Source: JBHHYN01 sp046757565 (lineage in GTDB: Bacteria; Pseudomonadota; Gammaproteobacteria; Eutrophobiales; Eutrophobiaceae). Taken from it: DNA of 19,173 nucleotides. The notes under the pieces were generated by a model, which saw only the letters and a program-made list of their open reading frames with translations, was not told the DNA's origin and did not search any database. The DNA lies in contig JBHHYN010000046.1 of the NCBI GenBank assembly GCA_046757565.1, positions 1 to 19,173 of the forward strand, given 5' to 3'. A program made the position numbers and the translations under genes. Shown here piece by piece: positions 6,790-13,919 of the stretch (position 1 is the first letter of the stretch; every line of letters starts with the position of its first letter).

Positions 6790-7467
6790 TCAGCGTACCG
6801 GAGAGAAGAAACCTGGAGCCATGATAGGCAGGCGCAGTTCGTAACAGATGAGAATGATCGCCACCTCTGCGAAACACCGGAAGATACCACGCTGTACGAA
6901 CTTGCGTGAATCCGTAATAACGGTTTCATTCAACAGGAGCGGTCGTGTGGCCTGCAGCAGTTTTTCACTGAATAGAACATCTTCCAGAATGTCCCGGTCC
7001 GGAAAACCACCCAGCCGGTGAAACAGAGTGCGCCGGACAAACATCGCCTGATCACCATAGATTATCCGTGTCCTGTTGCAGCGCCAGTTATGCAGGCGAG
7101 AGATAAACTGTAATGATCGCTGCCCACCCGAGAATTTCTGATGAAAACAGCCGGCCTGTACATCAGTTTCTGATGACAGGGAGGCGATCCTCAGCAATGC
7201 ATTCTCCGGCAACAGTGTGTCTGCATGCAGGAACAATAACCAATCTCCACGGGCGACGTCCGCTCCGGCGTTCATTTGCCTGGCCCGGCCACATCTTGCG
7301 CGGACCAATTTCACATTCGGGCTATTTCGTACTGTCTCACAACTGCGATCAGTGCTGCCGCCATCCACGACGATAATCTCATACTCACCTGCCTGTCTGA
7401 AAACATTTGCAAGGGTTGCCGGTAGCGCCTTCTCTTCATTCAGACAGGGGATGATGACGGAGATCAT
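6790..7467 (-). CDS. Family 2 glycosyltransferase, TIGR04283-like
   Basis: 225 residues. The N-terminus MISVIIPCLNEE and VVDGGSTD (33-40) are the nucleotide-sugar-binding start of a GT-A family 2 fold. GRARQMNAGA (60-69), FLHADT (79-84, the DxD-like position), GDQAMFVRR (138-146) and ED (162-163) match the TIGR04283 subfamily, once described as a radical-SAM/selenodomain-associated transferase and now often labelled as arsenosugar-associated. A hydrophobic stretch lies near 199-208. No arsM- or arsS-like gene is in the window, so an arsenosugar role is not supported here. It is directly followed by the radical SAM gene. The start at 7467 has an AT-rich leader and no clear ribosome-binding site. 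Confidence 0.87.
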   Translation of the reverse strand: MISVIIPCLNEEKALPATLANVFRQAGEYEIIVVDGGSTDRSCETVRNSPNVKLVRARCGRARQMNAGADVARGDWLLFLHADTLLPENALLRIASLSSETDVQAGCFHQKFSGGQRSLQFISRLHNWRCNRTRIIYGDQAMFVRRTLFHRLGGFPDRDILEDVLFSEKLLQATRPLLLNETVITDSRKFVQRGIFRCFAEVAIILICYELRLPIMAPGFFSPVR

Positions 7468-7601
7468 GGACGTAAATTATTTAAATATTTGATTAACCAC
7501 AGAGGCACAGGGTTCACAGAGATAATAAAAGTTAAAAAATCAACCAAAATTCTTCGGGGCATGCCACCGAGTTGGAGTGCAATAATAGATATAAAACACC
7601 A
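7468..7601. repeat. AT-rich gap with CACAGRG repeats in the minus-strand block
   Basis: This 134-base gap between the ferritin-like gene and the glycosyltransferase contains CACAGAG (7498-7504), CACAGGG (7506-7512) and CACAGAG (7515-7521). The surrounding sequence is much richer in A and T than the genes. It resembles a dispersed 'accacagaggcacag' type of repeat found between genes in many proteobacteria. It could also hold a second promoter for the glycosyltransferase-radical SAM pair, but no clear -35/-10 pair was found. Confidence 0.5.
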
Positions 7602-8264
7602 TTACACTGAAATCCGGTCGCTTGTGGCCGAGTTGTACATCCATGGCGGCAACTTTTGATAGAGTTGTTTTACATAGTCGTTTGCATTTTCTCCAAAGTA
7701 TTCAAACAGGCCCACGGCCGCGCCTATGAGCGCATCCATTAATTCAAGATAATCAGCGGCCTTGTGTTGTAAAGACAGGCTGTTACCATCGTTCTGACAG
7801 ACAAGCTGATCCAGGCGGCGCACGCCAAAGTCATGGTGGGCCTCTTCCTGGCCCACAACAAGCCGGCGCAGCCGTTTAAGATCAAGACCACGGGTAACGA
7901 TGCCGTCGTTAATACTGTTGATGGCGACATCACCCACTCCTTCCATGATAACCTGCATACCAAGCAGACTGCCGGCCAGGTCATATTGCCGCAGGGCCTG
8001 CTCGATCAGTCTGCGGTAGCGTTGCATTGGCGCACCACCCAGGAGGGGTCCGGCACCACGTGGTGATAATATTCCGATCACCTCCCTGAATATCCTGGCA
8101 TGGAGATTTTCCTGGCGTGATTGTCTCAACAGAAAACTCCTGGAGTATTGATCAGGGAAAAACCGTGCCTGGCTGCGGGAACAGTCACGGGCAAGGTATT
8201 CCCCTTGCAGAAGAAAATTGAAAAGCCGGGAGATCTGCTTCCTTTCGTCAGGGAGTATCACCAT
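7602..8264 (-). CDS. Ferritin-like protein with putative di-iron site
   Basis: 220 residues, mainly helical. E22, then E52xxH55 (QENLHARIF), then E108 (IMEGVGD), then E140xxH143 (GQEEAHHDFG, with E141/H144 as an alternative register) reproduce the E...ExxH...E...ExxH ligand pattern of ferritin-like di-iron carboxylate proteins. No signal peptide is seen. The exact subfamily is not recognised; an oxidase, oxygenase or iron-handling role is possible, and its placement with a radical SAM enzyme and a glycosyltransferase favours an enzyme. The start codon lies five bases after the stop of the DUF547 gene, so the two are almost certainly co-translated. Confidence 0.75.
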   Translation of the reverse strand: MVILPDERKQISRLFNFLLQGEYLARDCSRSQARFFPDQYSRSFLLRQSRQENLHARIFREVIGILSPRGAGPLLGGAPMQRYRRLIEQALRQYDLAGSLLGMQVIMEGVGDVAINSINDGIVTRGLDLKRLRRLVVGQEEAHHDFGVRRLDQLVCQNDGNSLSLQHKAADYLELMDALIGAAVGLFEYFGENANDYVKQLYQKLPPWMYNSATSDRISV

Positions 8265-8269
8265 GATTT

Positions 8270-9079
8270 TTACAGGGTATCGTTTAAGCGCCAGTCGTAG
8301 CGGAGATATTTTACGTGAAATCCGTCCCTGTCGAGCAATGCGGCGGTTTCCGGATCCTCCATATATTGGAGAATATATTTCTGGACGGATCCGGCATGTT
8401 GTTCAAATCCTTCATGAAACCAGTCAAAAATTTTTGATAATCTTGCCGTTTTGGTTTTTATGTTGAAAAAATTTTTCTCCGGGTTATTGATAAATGCCCT
8501 GGCGTCTTCATCGAGCTGCTGATTGAGTCTGGCTGCAGTATAGGCTTCGGATCGGAGTTTCGGGCAGGAGACGGCGGCACAGACAATGGCGAAGTGAATA
8601 CGCGGATCTGCGAAAGGAATGAGTACCTCACGTTCCAGGTGATACAGATTAATGTGCCTGCCACCGGCTTCGTAGTCCCTGATTATGAAATACTTTGCCC
8701 TGCCGAGAAGACTCCCTGGAGACAGACCCTCCAGGATCCCCTTGATTGCCAGCGCATTGTAAGCATTTATCCAGAAAGCGATCTTCTCATTTTTCGTAGT
8801 AAAGCTGTCCGGGTTGGTTTGTTTTATAAATTCGAGATAATCATAATAACGCTGATCGGTTTTAATCCCCGCATAATCAACTCTGCCGTTGTTAACATAT
8901 TTGTGGAGTATCTGATCAAATAGTTTGTGAAGTGTATCTTTCTTATGATTCACCTCCGCAGCCAATGGTGTCTTGTTCCTGTCTATGATGACAGGGGTTG
9001 CGTAAACCGGGGCAGGGACATATATGGAAGCTGTCACGACCATGAGAAAGTAAACGCATCCCTGGAATACACCCTTCAT
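8270..9079 (-). CDS. Secreted DUF547 domain protein
   Basis: 269 residues from the ATG at 9079. An upstream in-frame start at 9115 would add 12 residues before the signal peptide and is less likely; AGGGTGG lies about 9 bases before the chosen ATG. Residues 1-27 form a signal peptide ending in VYA. The mature protein carries the DUF547 hallmarks: VDYAGI near 68-72, EKIAFWINAYNALAIK near 98-113, HINLYHLER near 142-150, IHFAIVCAAVSCP (161-173) and the C-terminal KIFDWF. The family is found in bacteria and plants and has no firm biochemical role. It is the first gene of the minus-strand block. Confidence 0.9.
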   Translation of the reverse strand: MKGVFQGCVYFLMVVTASIYVPAPVYATPVIIDRNKTPLAAEVNHKKDTLHKLFDQILHKYVNNGRVDYAGIKTDQRYYDYLEFIKQTNPDSFTTKNEKIAFWINAYNALAIKGILEGLSPGSLLGRAKYFIIRDYEAGGRHINLYHLEREVLIPFADPRIHFAIVCAAVSCPKLRSEAYTAARLNQQLDEDARAFINNPEKNFFNIKTKTARLSKIFDWFHEGFEQHAGSVQKYILQYMEDPETAALLDRDGFHVKYLRYDWRLNDTL

Positions 9080-9353
9080 GACAGACCACCCTGAAACCGA
9101 GATCATTCTATGCATTCAAGCTATTGACACCATGCCGGATAGTAAGTTCTTAAAAAGTATAGCCGTTACCGGCAAACAGGCGCCGGCGGGCCTGTCCGCA
9201 TACATTTCCTGTAAAGGCCCGTATAGGCCGGGTGCATGTCACTGTCTATCACAGCCCGTAGCGACACCCCGGTCAGGCAAACATCTGCCTGATACTCTTG
9301 GGCGAATTCCACGTAAATGTTAAACTGCACACAATCAATCCTCATGAGTAATT
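9080..9353. promoter_or_regulatory. Divergent promoter region, DUF547 gene versus yebC
   Basis: 274 bases separate two outward-facing genes. A perfect inverted repeat, TCAGGCA (9273-9279) and TGCCTGA (9286-9292) with a six-base spacer, could be an operator or hairpin. On the plus strand TTGGGC (9298-9303) and TAAACT (9321-9326), 17 bases apart, form a possible sigma-70 promoter for yebC, the last base 27 bases before its ATG. For the minus-strand block no equally good hexamer pair was found. An open frame on the plus strand crosses the region but looks non-coding. Confidence 0.4.
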
Positions 9354-10100
9354 ATGGCCGGACACAGTAAATGGGCTAATATCCAGCATCGTAAGGGACG
9401 CCAGGACGCCAAACGCGGTAAGTTGTTTACAAAACTGATCCGTGAAATCACTGTAGCAGCAAAACTGGGTGGAGGCGATCCGGCCTCCAATCCACGATTG
9501 CGGGCGGCAGTGGACAACGCCAGGTCCAACAGCATGCCCAAGGATACCGTCGACCGGGCCATCAAACGTGGCGCCGGTGGTGAGGAGGGACAACACCTGG
9601 AAGAGGTGGTCTATGAGGGTTACGGGCCCGGTGGCGTGGCGATAATGGTGGATTGTATGACAGATAACAGGAATCGCACCGTTGCCGAAGTACGCCACGC
9701 CTTTACCAGGTGTGGTGGTAATCTTGGGACGGACGGGTCGGTGGCCTACCTGTTCAGCAAAGCCGGTCTCATCTGCTATCCCCCGGGCAGTGACGAGGAT
9801 GCCCTGCTGGAGGCCGCCCTCGAAGCCGGCGCTGAAGATGTCATCACCAACGATGACCATTCCATCGACATCATCACCTCCCCGGATGACTTTGTTGATG
9901 TTAAGCAGGCGCTGGTAGACGCCGGACATGAACCGGAATCGGCCGAGATCACCATGCGTACATCGACGACCACCACGCTGGAACTGAAGGGAGCAGAAAG
10001 TATGATCCGTTTGCTGGAAATACTCGAGGATCTGGATGACGTACAAAAGGTCTATTCGAATGCGGACATTCCTGAAGAGTTGTTGGTGCAACTTGACTAA
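9354..10100 (+). CDS. yebC: YebC/TACO1 family protein
   Basis: 248 residues, the usual length. The N-terminus MAGHSKWANIQHRKGRQDAK is the family signature. The mid-section EEVVYEGYGPGGVAIMVD and the C-terminal LEDLDDVQKVYSNADIPEE are equally typical. YebC was annotated as a DNA-binding regulator (PmpR type); more recent work on family members points to translation, easing ribosome stalling, and this paralogue could do either. It is followed by ruvC after 43 bases, the common gammaproteobacterial order. In many relatives aspS lies just upstream; here that link is broken by about 6 kb of other genes. Confidence 0.96.
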   Translation: MAGHSKWANIQHRKGRQDAKRGKLFTKLIREITVAAKLGGGDPASNPRLRAAVDNARSNSMPKDTVDRAIKRGAGGEEGQHLEEVVYEGYGPGGVAIMVDCMTDNRNRTVAEVRHAFTRCGGNLGTDGSVAYLFSKAGLICYPPGSDEDALLEAALEAGAEDVITNDDHSIDIITSPDDFVDVKQALVDAGHEPESAEITMRTSTTTTLELKGAESMIRLLEILEDLDDVQKVYSNADIPEELLVQLD

Positions 10101-10143
10101 GCTGATATTCAGCCGGGGTCTTCATCCCGTAACACCTTAATTT

Positions 10144-10707
10144 ATGGTTACTGACAGCCCTTCGGGCCTTGCAGAGTTCGATTCACGCAGAATTCGTATA
10201 CTCGGCGTCGATCCCGGTTCCCGGATAACCGGTTACGGTATCCTTGACATGGATGGCAACCGTGCCATCCATGTTGCCCACGGTGTCATCCCTGTGCGTG
10301 GAGAAACACTGGGAGAGAAATTACATCTCATATTTTCTCAAATCGATAAGCTCGTTTCGGAATATGAGCCGGCGGAAGCAGCCATTGAAAAAGTCTTCAT
10401 GCACCGTAATGCAGATTCAGCCTTGAAACTGGGACAGGCGCGCGGGGCAGCGATGATTGCCTTTGTCGAACATGGCCTGGATGTGTTTGAATATACAGCC
10501 AATCAGATAAAGCAGGCAACCGTCGGTAAAGGACATGCTGCAAAGCAACAAGTACAACACATGGTAAAAATCCTGCTGTGTCTTGACAAGATCCCCCAGG
10601 CCGATGCCGCAGATGCCCTGGCCGTCGCTTTATGCCACGGCCATTCACGGGAAGGATTGTTACGCATGGCCGGGGTCAAGGGGATACGGGGTGGGCGCCT
10701 GCAATGA
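10144..10707 (+). CDS. ruvC: Crossover junction endonuclease RuvC
   Basis: 187 residues. It cuts Holliday junctions during recombinational repair, with RuvAB. The four acidic catalytic residues are present as D23 (GVDPGS), E82 (AAIEKVF), D154 and D157 (ADAADALA), exactly 16 positions later than D7, E66, D138 and D141 of E. coli RuvC. The protein therefore has a 16-residue N-terminal extension if the ATG at 10144 is used. No other usual start codon lies between that ATG and the conserved RILGVDPGS segment, and no good ribosome-binding site is seen. The stop codon overlaps the ruvA start by four bases (ATGA). Confidence 0.96.
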   Translation: MVTDSPSGLAEFDSRRIRILGVDPGSRITGYGILDMDGNRAIHVAHGVIPVRGETLGEKLHLIFSQIDKLVSEYEPAEAAIEKVFMHRNADSALKLGQARGAAMIAFVEHGLDVFEYTANQIKQATVGKGHAAKQQVQHMVKILLCLDKIPQADAADALAVALCHGHSREGLLRMAGVKGIRGGRLQ

Positions 10708-11312
10708 TAGGCTGGATACGCGGAATAATCCTGGAAAAGCAACCTCCTCATCTGTTGCTGGATGTCAACGGTATTGGTTACGAACTTGAAGCGCCTATGA
10801 CGACCTTCTACTCCCTGCCGGAAATAGGCGAAGAGATCCATATCTACACACACCTTGTCATTCGTGATGATGCGCATCTGCTGTTCGGTTTTGCCAGCGA
10901 AAGTGAACGGCGCATGTTCCGTGCATTAATAAAGGTGAATGGCGTCGGCGCCAGGATGGCGCTTACTATATTGTCCGGAATCGAATCGGATGCCTTTGCC
11001 CGGTACATACAACAGGGCGATTCTGATCGATTGGTGAAACTGCCCGGTATTGGCAGGAAGACTGCTGAGCGTCTGATTATTGAAATGCGGGACCGCCTTA
11101 AAGACTGGAGCATGGCTGCAAATCCGGGAAGTGAGACGGGTCATAAGCCAGGTGCCATTGAGAAAGATCCGCAAAATGAAGCCATCGGTGCATTGATTGC
11201 CCTCGGCTACAAACCCCAGGAAGCGAGCCGTTATGTACATGCCGTCGTGACCGATGACATGAATAGCGAGCAGATCATACGTGAGGCGTTGAAGGCATCA
11301 GTAAACAGTTGA
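10704..11312 (+). CDS. ruvA: Holliday junction binding protein RuvA
   Basis: 202 residues from the ATG at 10704, which overlaps the ruvC stop; a longer frame from 10632 adds sequence foreign to the family. MIGWIRGII is the standard start. The OB-fold domain is about 1-64. Helix-hairpin-helix motifs are at VNGVG (78-82) and LPGIG (113-117). A flexible linker, about 136-152, leads to the C-terminal domain (about 155-202) that contacts RuvB. RuvA tetramers hold the junction for RuvB. The downstream distance to ruvB is unusually large (235 bases). Confidence 0.97.
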   Translation: MIGWIRGIILEKQPPHLLLDVNGIGYELEAPMTTFYSLPEIGEEIHIYTHLVIRDDAHLLFGFASESERRMFRALIKVNGVGARMALTILSGIESDAFARYIQQGDSDRLVKLPGIGRKTAERLIIEMRDRLKDWSMAANPGSETGHKPGAIEKDPQNEAIGALIALGYKPQEASRYVHAVVTDDMNSEQIIREALKASVNS

Positions 11313-11547
11313 CACGCCCACCTGTAATCTGAAACTGAGTCAGTTAATCGCGCACGATCGGTACGAGTCGCAAAATAAACCGGCAACCAAACCAGTCAAA
11401 TCAAGGGATGTGGATATCGGACTTTTTAAAATTCCATATTCTTGCCACATTTATGCCGCCATTACCTGTTGTAATCCTGAAAACCATTGGGATTAACCCG
11501 ATTGGCATCTGAACACGTTACAAGAGATAATAATACCGGAATCTTCT
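11313..11547. other. 235-bp gap between ruvA and ruvB
   Basis: ruvA and ruvB usually abut. Here 235 bases separate them. No open frame, LexA-type CTGT-N8-ACAG box, terminator hairpin or tandem repeat was found. The stretch is A/T-richer toward its right end (TACAAGAGATAATAATACC before ruvB), which could include a promoter, but no convincing hexamer pair was seen. Confidence 0.5.
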
Positions 11548-12618
11548 ATGGTTGAAGCTAATCCTGTCATTTCACCCACCAGCACTGCCGAGGATGTTGC
11601 CGCAGATAATACCCTGCGCCCCAAACACCTGAAAGATTATCTGGGTCAACCCGCCGTGCATGAGCAGATGGAGATCTTTATTGGTGCGGCCCGGCAACGC
11701 AGCGAAGCGCTGGATCATGTGTTGATATTCGGCCCCCCCGGCCTTGGCAAGACCACTCTGGCCCATATCATTGCCACGGAGATGGCCGTGAACCTGCGCC
11801 AGACGTCCGGACCGGTCCTGGAACGGCCGGGAGACCTGGCGGCTCTGCTCACCAATCTGGAACCCAAAGATGTCTTGTTTATCGACGAGATCCACCGCCT
11901 GAGCCCGGTCGTCGAGGAGATCCTCTATCCTGCCATGGAGGATTATCAGATAGATATCATGATTGGCGAGGGGCCTGCCGCCAGGGCCATCAAACTGGAT
12001 GTGCCGCCGTTTACCCTGGTTGGCGCGACGACACGCGCCGGCCTGCTGACGTCGCCATTACGCGATCGTTTCGGCATAGTTCAGAGGCTGGAGTTCTATA
12101 GCATTGATGAAGTGATCCGTATCGTCCTGCGTTCAGCCGCCATACTTAACGTCTCTATCGACGAGTCAGGCGCCTCTGAAATCGCTAAACGCTCACGTGG
12201 CACCCCACGTATCGCCAATCGCCTGGTCCGCCGTGTCCGCGATTATGCCGAAGTCAAGGCTGATGGGAATATCAGTGAACAGACGGCGAAACAGGCACTG
12301 GATATGCTGAATGTTGACGAACATGGCTTTGATGTGATGGATCGCAAACTGCTCTTGACCATCATCCAGAAATTTGACGGCGGGCCGGTCGGCGCTGAAA
12401 GTCTGGCCGCAGCCATCGGTGAAGAGCGCGATACCATAGAGGATGTTATCGAACCTTTTCTTATTCAGCAGGGATTTATGATGCGTACGTCGCGGGGGCG
12501 TATTGTAACCCGCAATGCCTGGCTGCATTTTGGGCTCAGTGCTCCTGGAAGCGCGGTCGTTGAATCTGATTTGTTCGCAGACCAGGACCCGCCAACTGAT
12601 TCGGATCAGCACAAATGA
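11548..12618 (+). CDS. ruvB: Holliday junction branch-migration ATPase RuvB
   Basis: 356 residues. This AAA+ motor drives branch migration with RuvA. Walker A is GPPGLGKT (62-69), Walker B is VLFIDEIH (109-116), the sensor-1 stretch is VGATTRAG (158-164), and an arginine-finger candidate lies in the LRDRFG segment (171-176). The C-terminal winged-helix part follows (about 275-345, with MMRTSRGR). RP and YLGQ near the N-terminus (LRPKHLKDYLGQ) are standard. The N-terminus before it is a short variable lead. GGAA about 8 bases before the ATG is a weak ribosome-binding site. Confidence 0.97.
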   Translation: MVEANPVISPTSTAEDVAADNTLRPKHLKDYLGQPAVHEQMEIFIGAARQRSEALDHVLIFGPPGLGKTTLAHIIATEMAVNLRQTSGPVLERPGDLAALLTNLEPKDVLFIDEIHRLSPVVEEILYPAMEDYQIDIMIGEGPAARAIKLDVPPFTLVGATTRAGLLTSPLRDRFGIVQRLEFYSIDEVIRIVLRSAAILNVSIDESGASEIAKRSRGTPRIANRLVRRVRDYAEVKADGNISEQTAKQALDMLNVDEHGFDVMDRKLLLTIIQKFDGGPVGAESLAAAIGEERDTIEDVIEPFLIQQGFMMRTSRGRIVTRNAWLHFGLSAPGSAVVESDLFADQDPPTDSDQHK

Positions 12619-12728
12619 GTATAAAATCCCGCATAACATAACATGCCGTCATCCGTATTTTCGCCAGGGAAGCCACAATCAATATTACAAAATGTATCTG
12701 TTCACGTTAATTTGTGGATTTAAAAAAC

Positions 12729-13136
12729 ATGCGAGAATTTAACTGGAATGTACGCGTCTACTATGAAGATACCGATGCAGCGGGAGTTGTCTACCATGGC
12801 AATTATCTGAAGTTTATGGAACGGGCGCGGACGGAGTGGTTGCGGGCGATTGGTTTGTCCCAGGATGTCCTGCATAAAGAGCAGGGAATTATATTTGCCG
12901 TAACGAAAATGAATATCAGGTTTCAACTGCCGGCCCACATTGATGAACTGCTTGCCGTCAATACAAAACTCGTAAAAACGGGTGGCGCCAGTCTGTTATT
13001 TCTGCAATCGATCACGAATCAACAGGAAAGATTGTTATGTGATGCAGACGTGAATGCGGCCTGTCTGAATGCGTCGACACTGAAACCGCAACGTTTACCC
13101 GGTTCTCTTATATCGGCACTTGCAAATGTCAACTGA
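12729..13136 (+). CDS. ybgC: Acyl-CoA thioesterase YbgC (Tol-Pal associated)
   Basis: 135 residues from the ATG at 12729; a GTG at 12714 would add five residues, and its bases GTGGA serve better as a weak ribosome-binding sequence. The hotdog-fold active-site stretch YYEDTDAAGVVYHGNYLKFMERARTE contains the catalytic aspartate D16 and is diagnostic of YbgC/4HBT thioesterases. YbgC hydrolyses short acyl-CoA or acyl-carrier-type thioesters and is the standard first gene of tol-pal operons. Its end overlaps the tolQ start by 11 bases. Confidence 0.94.
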   Translation: MREFNWNVRVYYEDTDAAGVVYHGNYLKFMERARTEWLRAIGLSQDVLHKEQGIIFAVTKMNIRFQLPAHIDELLAVNTKLVKTGGASLLFLQSITNQQERLLCDADVNAACLNASTLKPQRLPGSLISALANVN

Positions 13137-13800
13137 TCTATCCTTCCTGCAGTTAAGTATAAATGCCAGCTTACCGGTGCAGATGGTTCTGCTCATATTA
13201 CTGATTGCCTCGCTGATTTCGTGGGCCATGATCTTCAACAAATTTAAAATGCTGAAAAATGCGCGCAGGGAGGCCAATCTGTTTGAGGAGCGCTTCTGGT
13301 CTGCCGATGACCTGGCGCCCTTGTATCATCGCATCAACGGCAAGAGATATCATCCTGCCGGCATGGAAAAAATATTTGAGAGCGGTTTCAAGGAGTTTGC
13401 CAGGCTCCGCAATCAGGATGGGATAAAGCCGGCAGCTATCCTCGAAGGGGCACAACGCGCCATGCGCGTGACGCTGAACCGGGAGGTTGAACTGCTGGAA
13501 ACACACCTCTCATTCCTGGCCACGGTAGGTTCAACCAGTCCGTATATTGGCCTGTTTGGGACTGTCTGGGGGATCATGAACAGTTTTATGGCGCTTGGAA
13601 ATGTCCATCAGGCAACCATTTCCATGGTCGCACCTGGCATTGCCGAGGCATTGATCGCGACCGCTATGGGTCTGTTTGCCGCCATCCCCGCCGTCATCGC
13701 ATACAACCGCTATTCAAACGATGTAGAACGTCTGATCAATCGTTACGATACCTTCCTGGAGGAGTTTTCCTCCATCCTGCACCGGCATGCGCATACTTAA
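13126..13800 (+). CDS. tolQ: Tol-Pal proton channel subunit TolQ
   Basis: 224 residues from the ATG at 13126; a TTG at 13120 in the same frame is a poorer start. Three membrane segments are visible: about 17-38, about 129-152 (FLATVGSTSPYIGLFGTVWGIM, the conserved channel region) and about 166-193 (PGIAEALIATAMGLFAAIPAVIAYN). TolQ and TolR form the proton-driven motor that energises TolA during division. It starts inside the end of ybgC, so translation is coupled. Unlike most tol operons, the next gene is 119 bases away. Confidence 0.97.
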   Translation: MSTDLSFLQLSINASLPVQMVLLILLIASLISWAMIFNKFKMLKNARREANLFEERFWSADDLAPLYHRINGKRYHPAGMEKIFESGFKEFARLRNQDGIKPAAILEGAQRAMRVTLNREVELLETHLSFLATVGSTSPYIGLFGTVWGIMNSFMALGNVHQATISMVAPGIAEALIATAMGLFAAIPAVIAYNRYSNDVERLINRYDTFLEEFSSILHRHAHT

Positions 13801-13856
13801 GACAGTCACAAGTCACAAGTCATAAGGCATGAGTAACAAGAAGTGAAAGTAAAATA
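13801..13856. repeat. Degenerate heptamer repeat between tolQ and tolR
   Basis: Directly after the tolQ stop codon, seven-base units follow in register: GACAGTC (13801-13807), two identical ACAAGTC units (13808-13821), ATAAGGC (13822-13828), ATGAGTA (13829-13835), ACAAGAA (13836-13842) and GTGAAAG (13843-13849). The 7-base period and the AAGT-like core recall the runs at 81-115 and 5044-5071, though the units differ. The rest of the gap to tolR holds a good ribosome-binding site, GGAG at 13908-13911, eight bases before the tolR ATG. Confidence 0.7.
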
Positions 13857-13919
13857 TAACCTTACAATCCCGGCTCTATTGCACGCAGCACGCATCACAG
13901 TTTACGCGGAGCAAAAATA

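Noticed and set aside
6788..6877. Longer start for the radical SAM gene at 6877
   Set aside because: It would overlap the glycosyltransferase coding end by 88 bases and adds 30 residues without family resemblance; the ATG at 6787 sits two bases after the upstream stop.
7600..7608. CATTACACT resembling a half-site of the nrtR operator
   Set aside because: Only one arm matches, it overlaps the end of the ferritin-like gene, and such a 9-base match is plausible by chance.
9078..9323. Plus-strand open frame of 81 codons between the divergent genes
   Set aside because: It overlaps the DUF547 start codon on the other strand and the candidate yebC promoter; its composition is not protein-like and no motif is recognised.
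10165..10195. tRNA-like GTTCGATTC sequence near the ruvC start
   Set aside because: The flanking bases do not form a 5-bp T-stem and no acceptor, D or anticodon arms are present; it is inside the RuvC extension.
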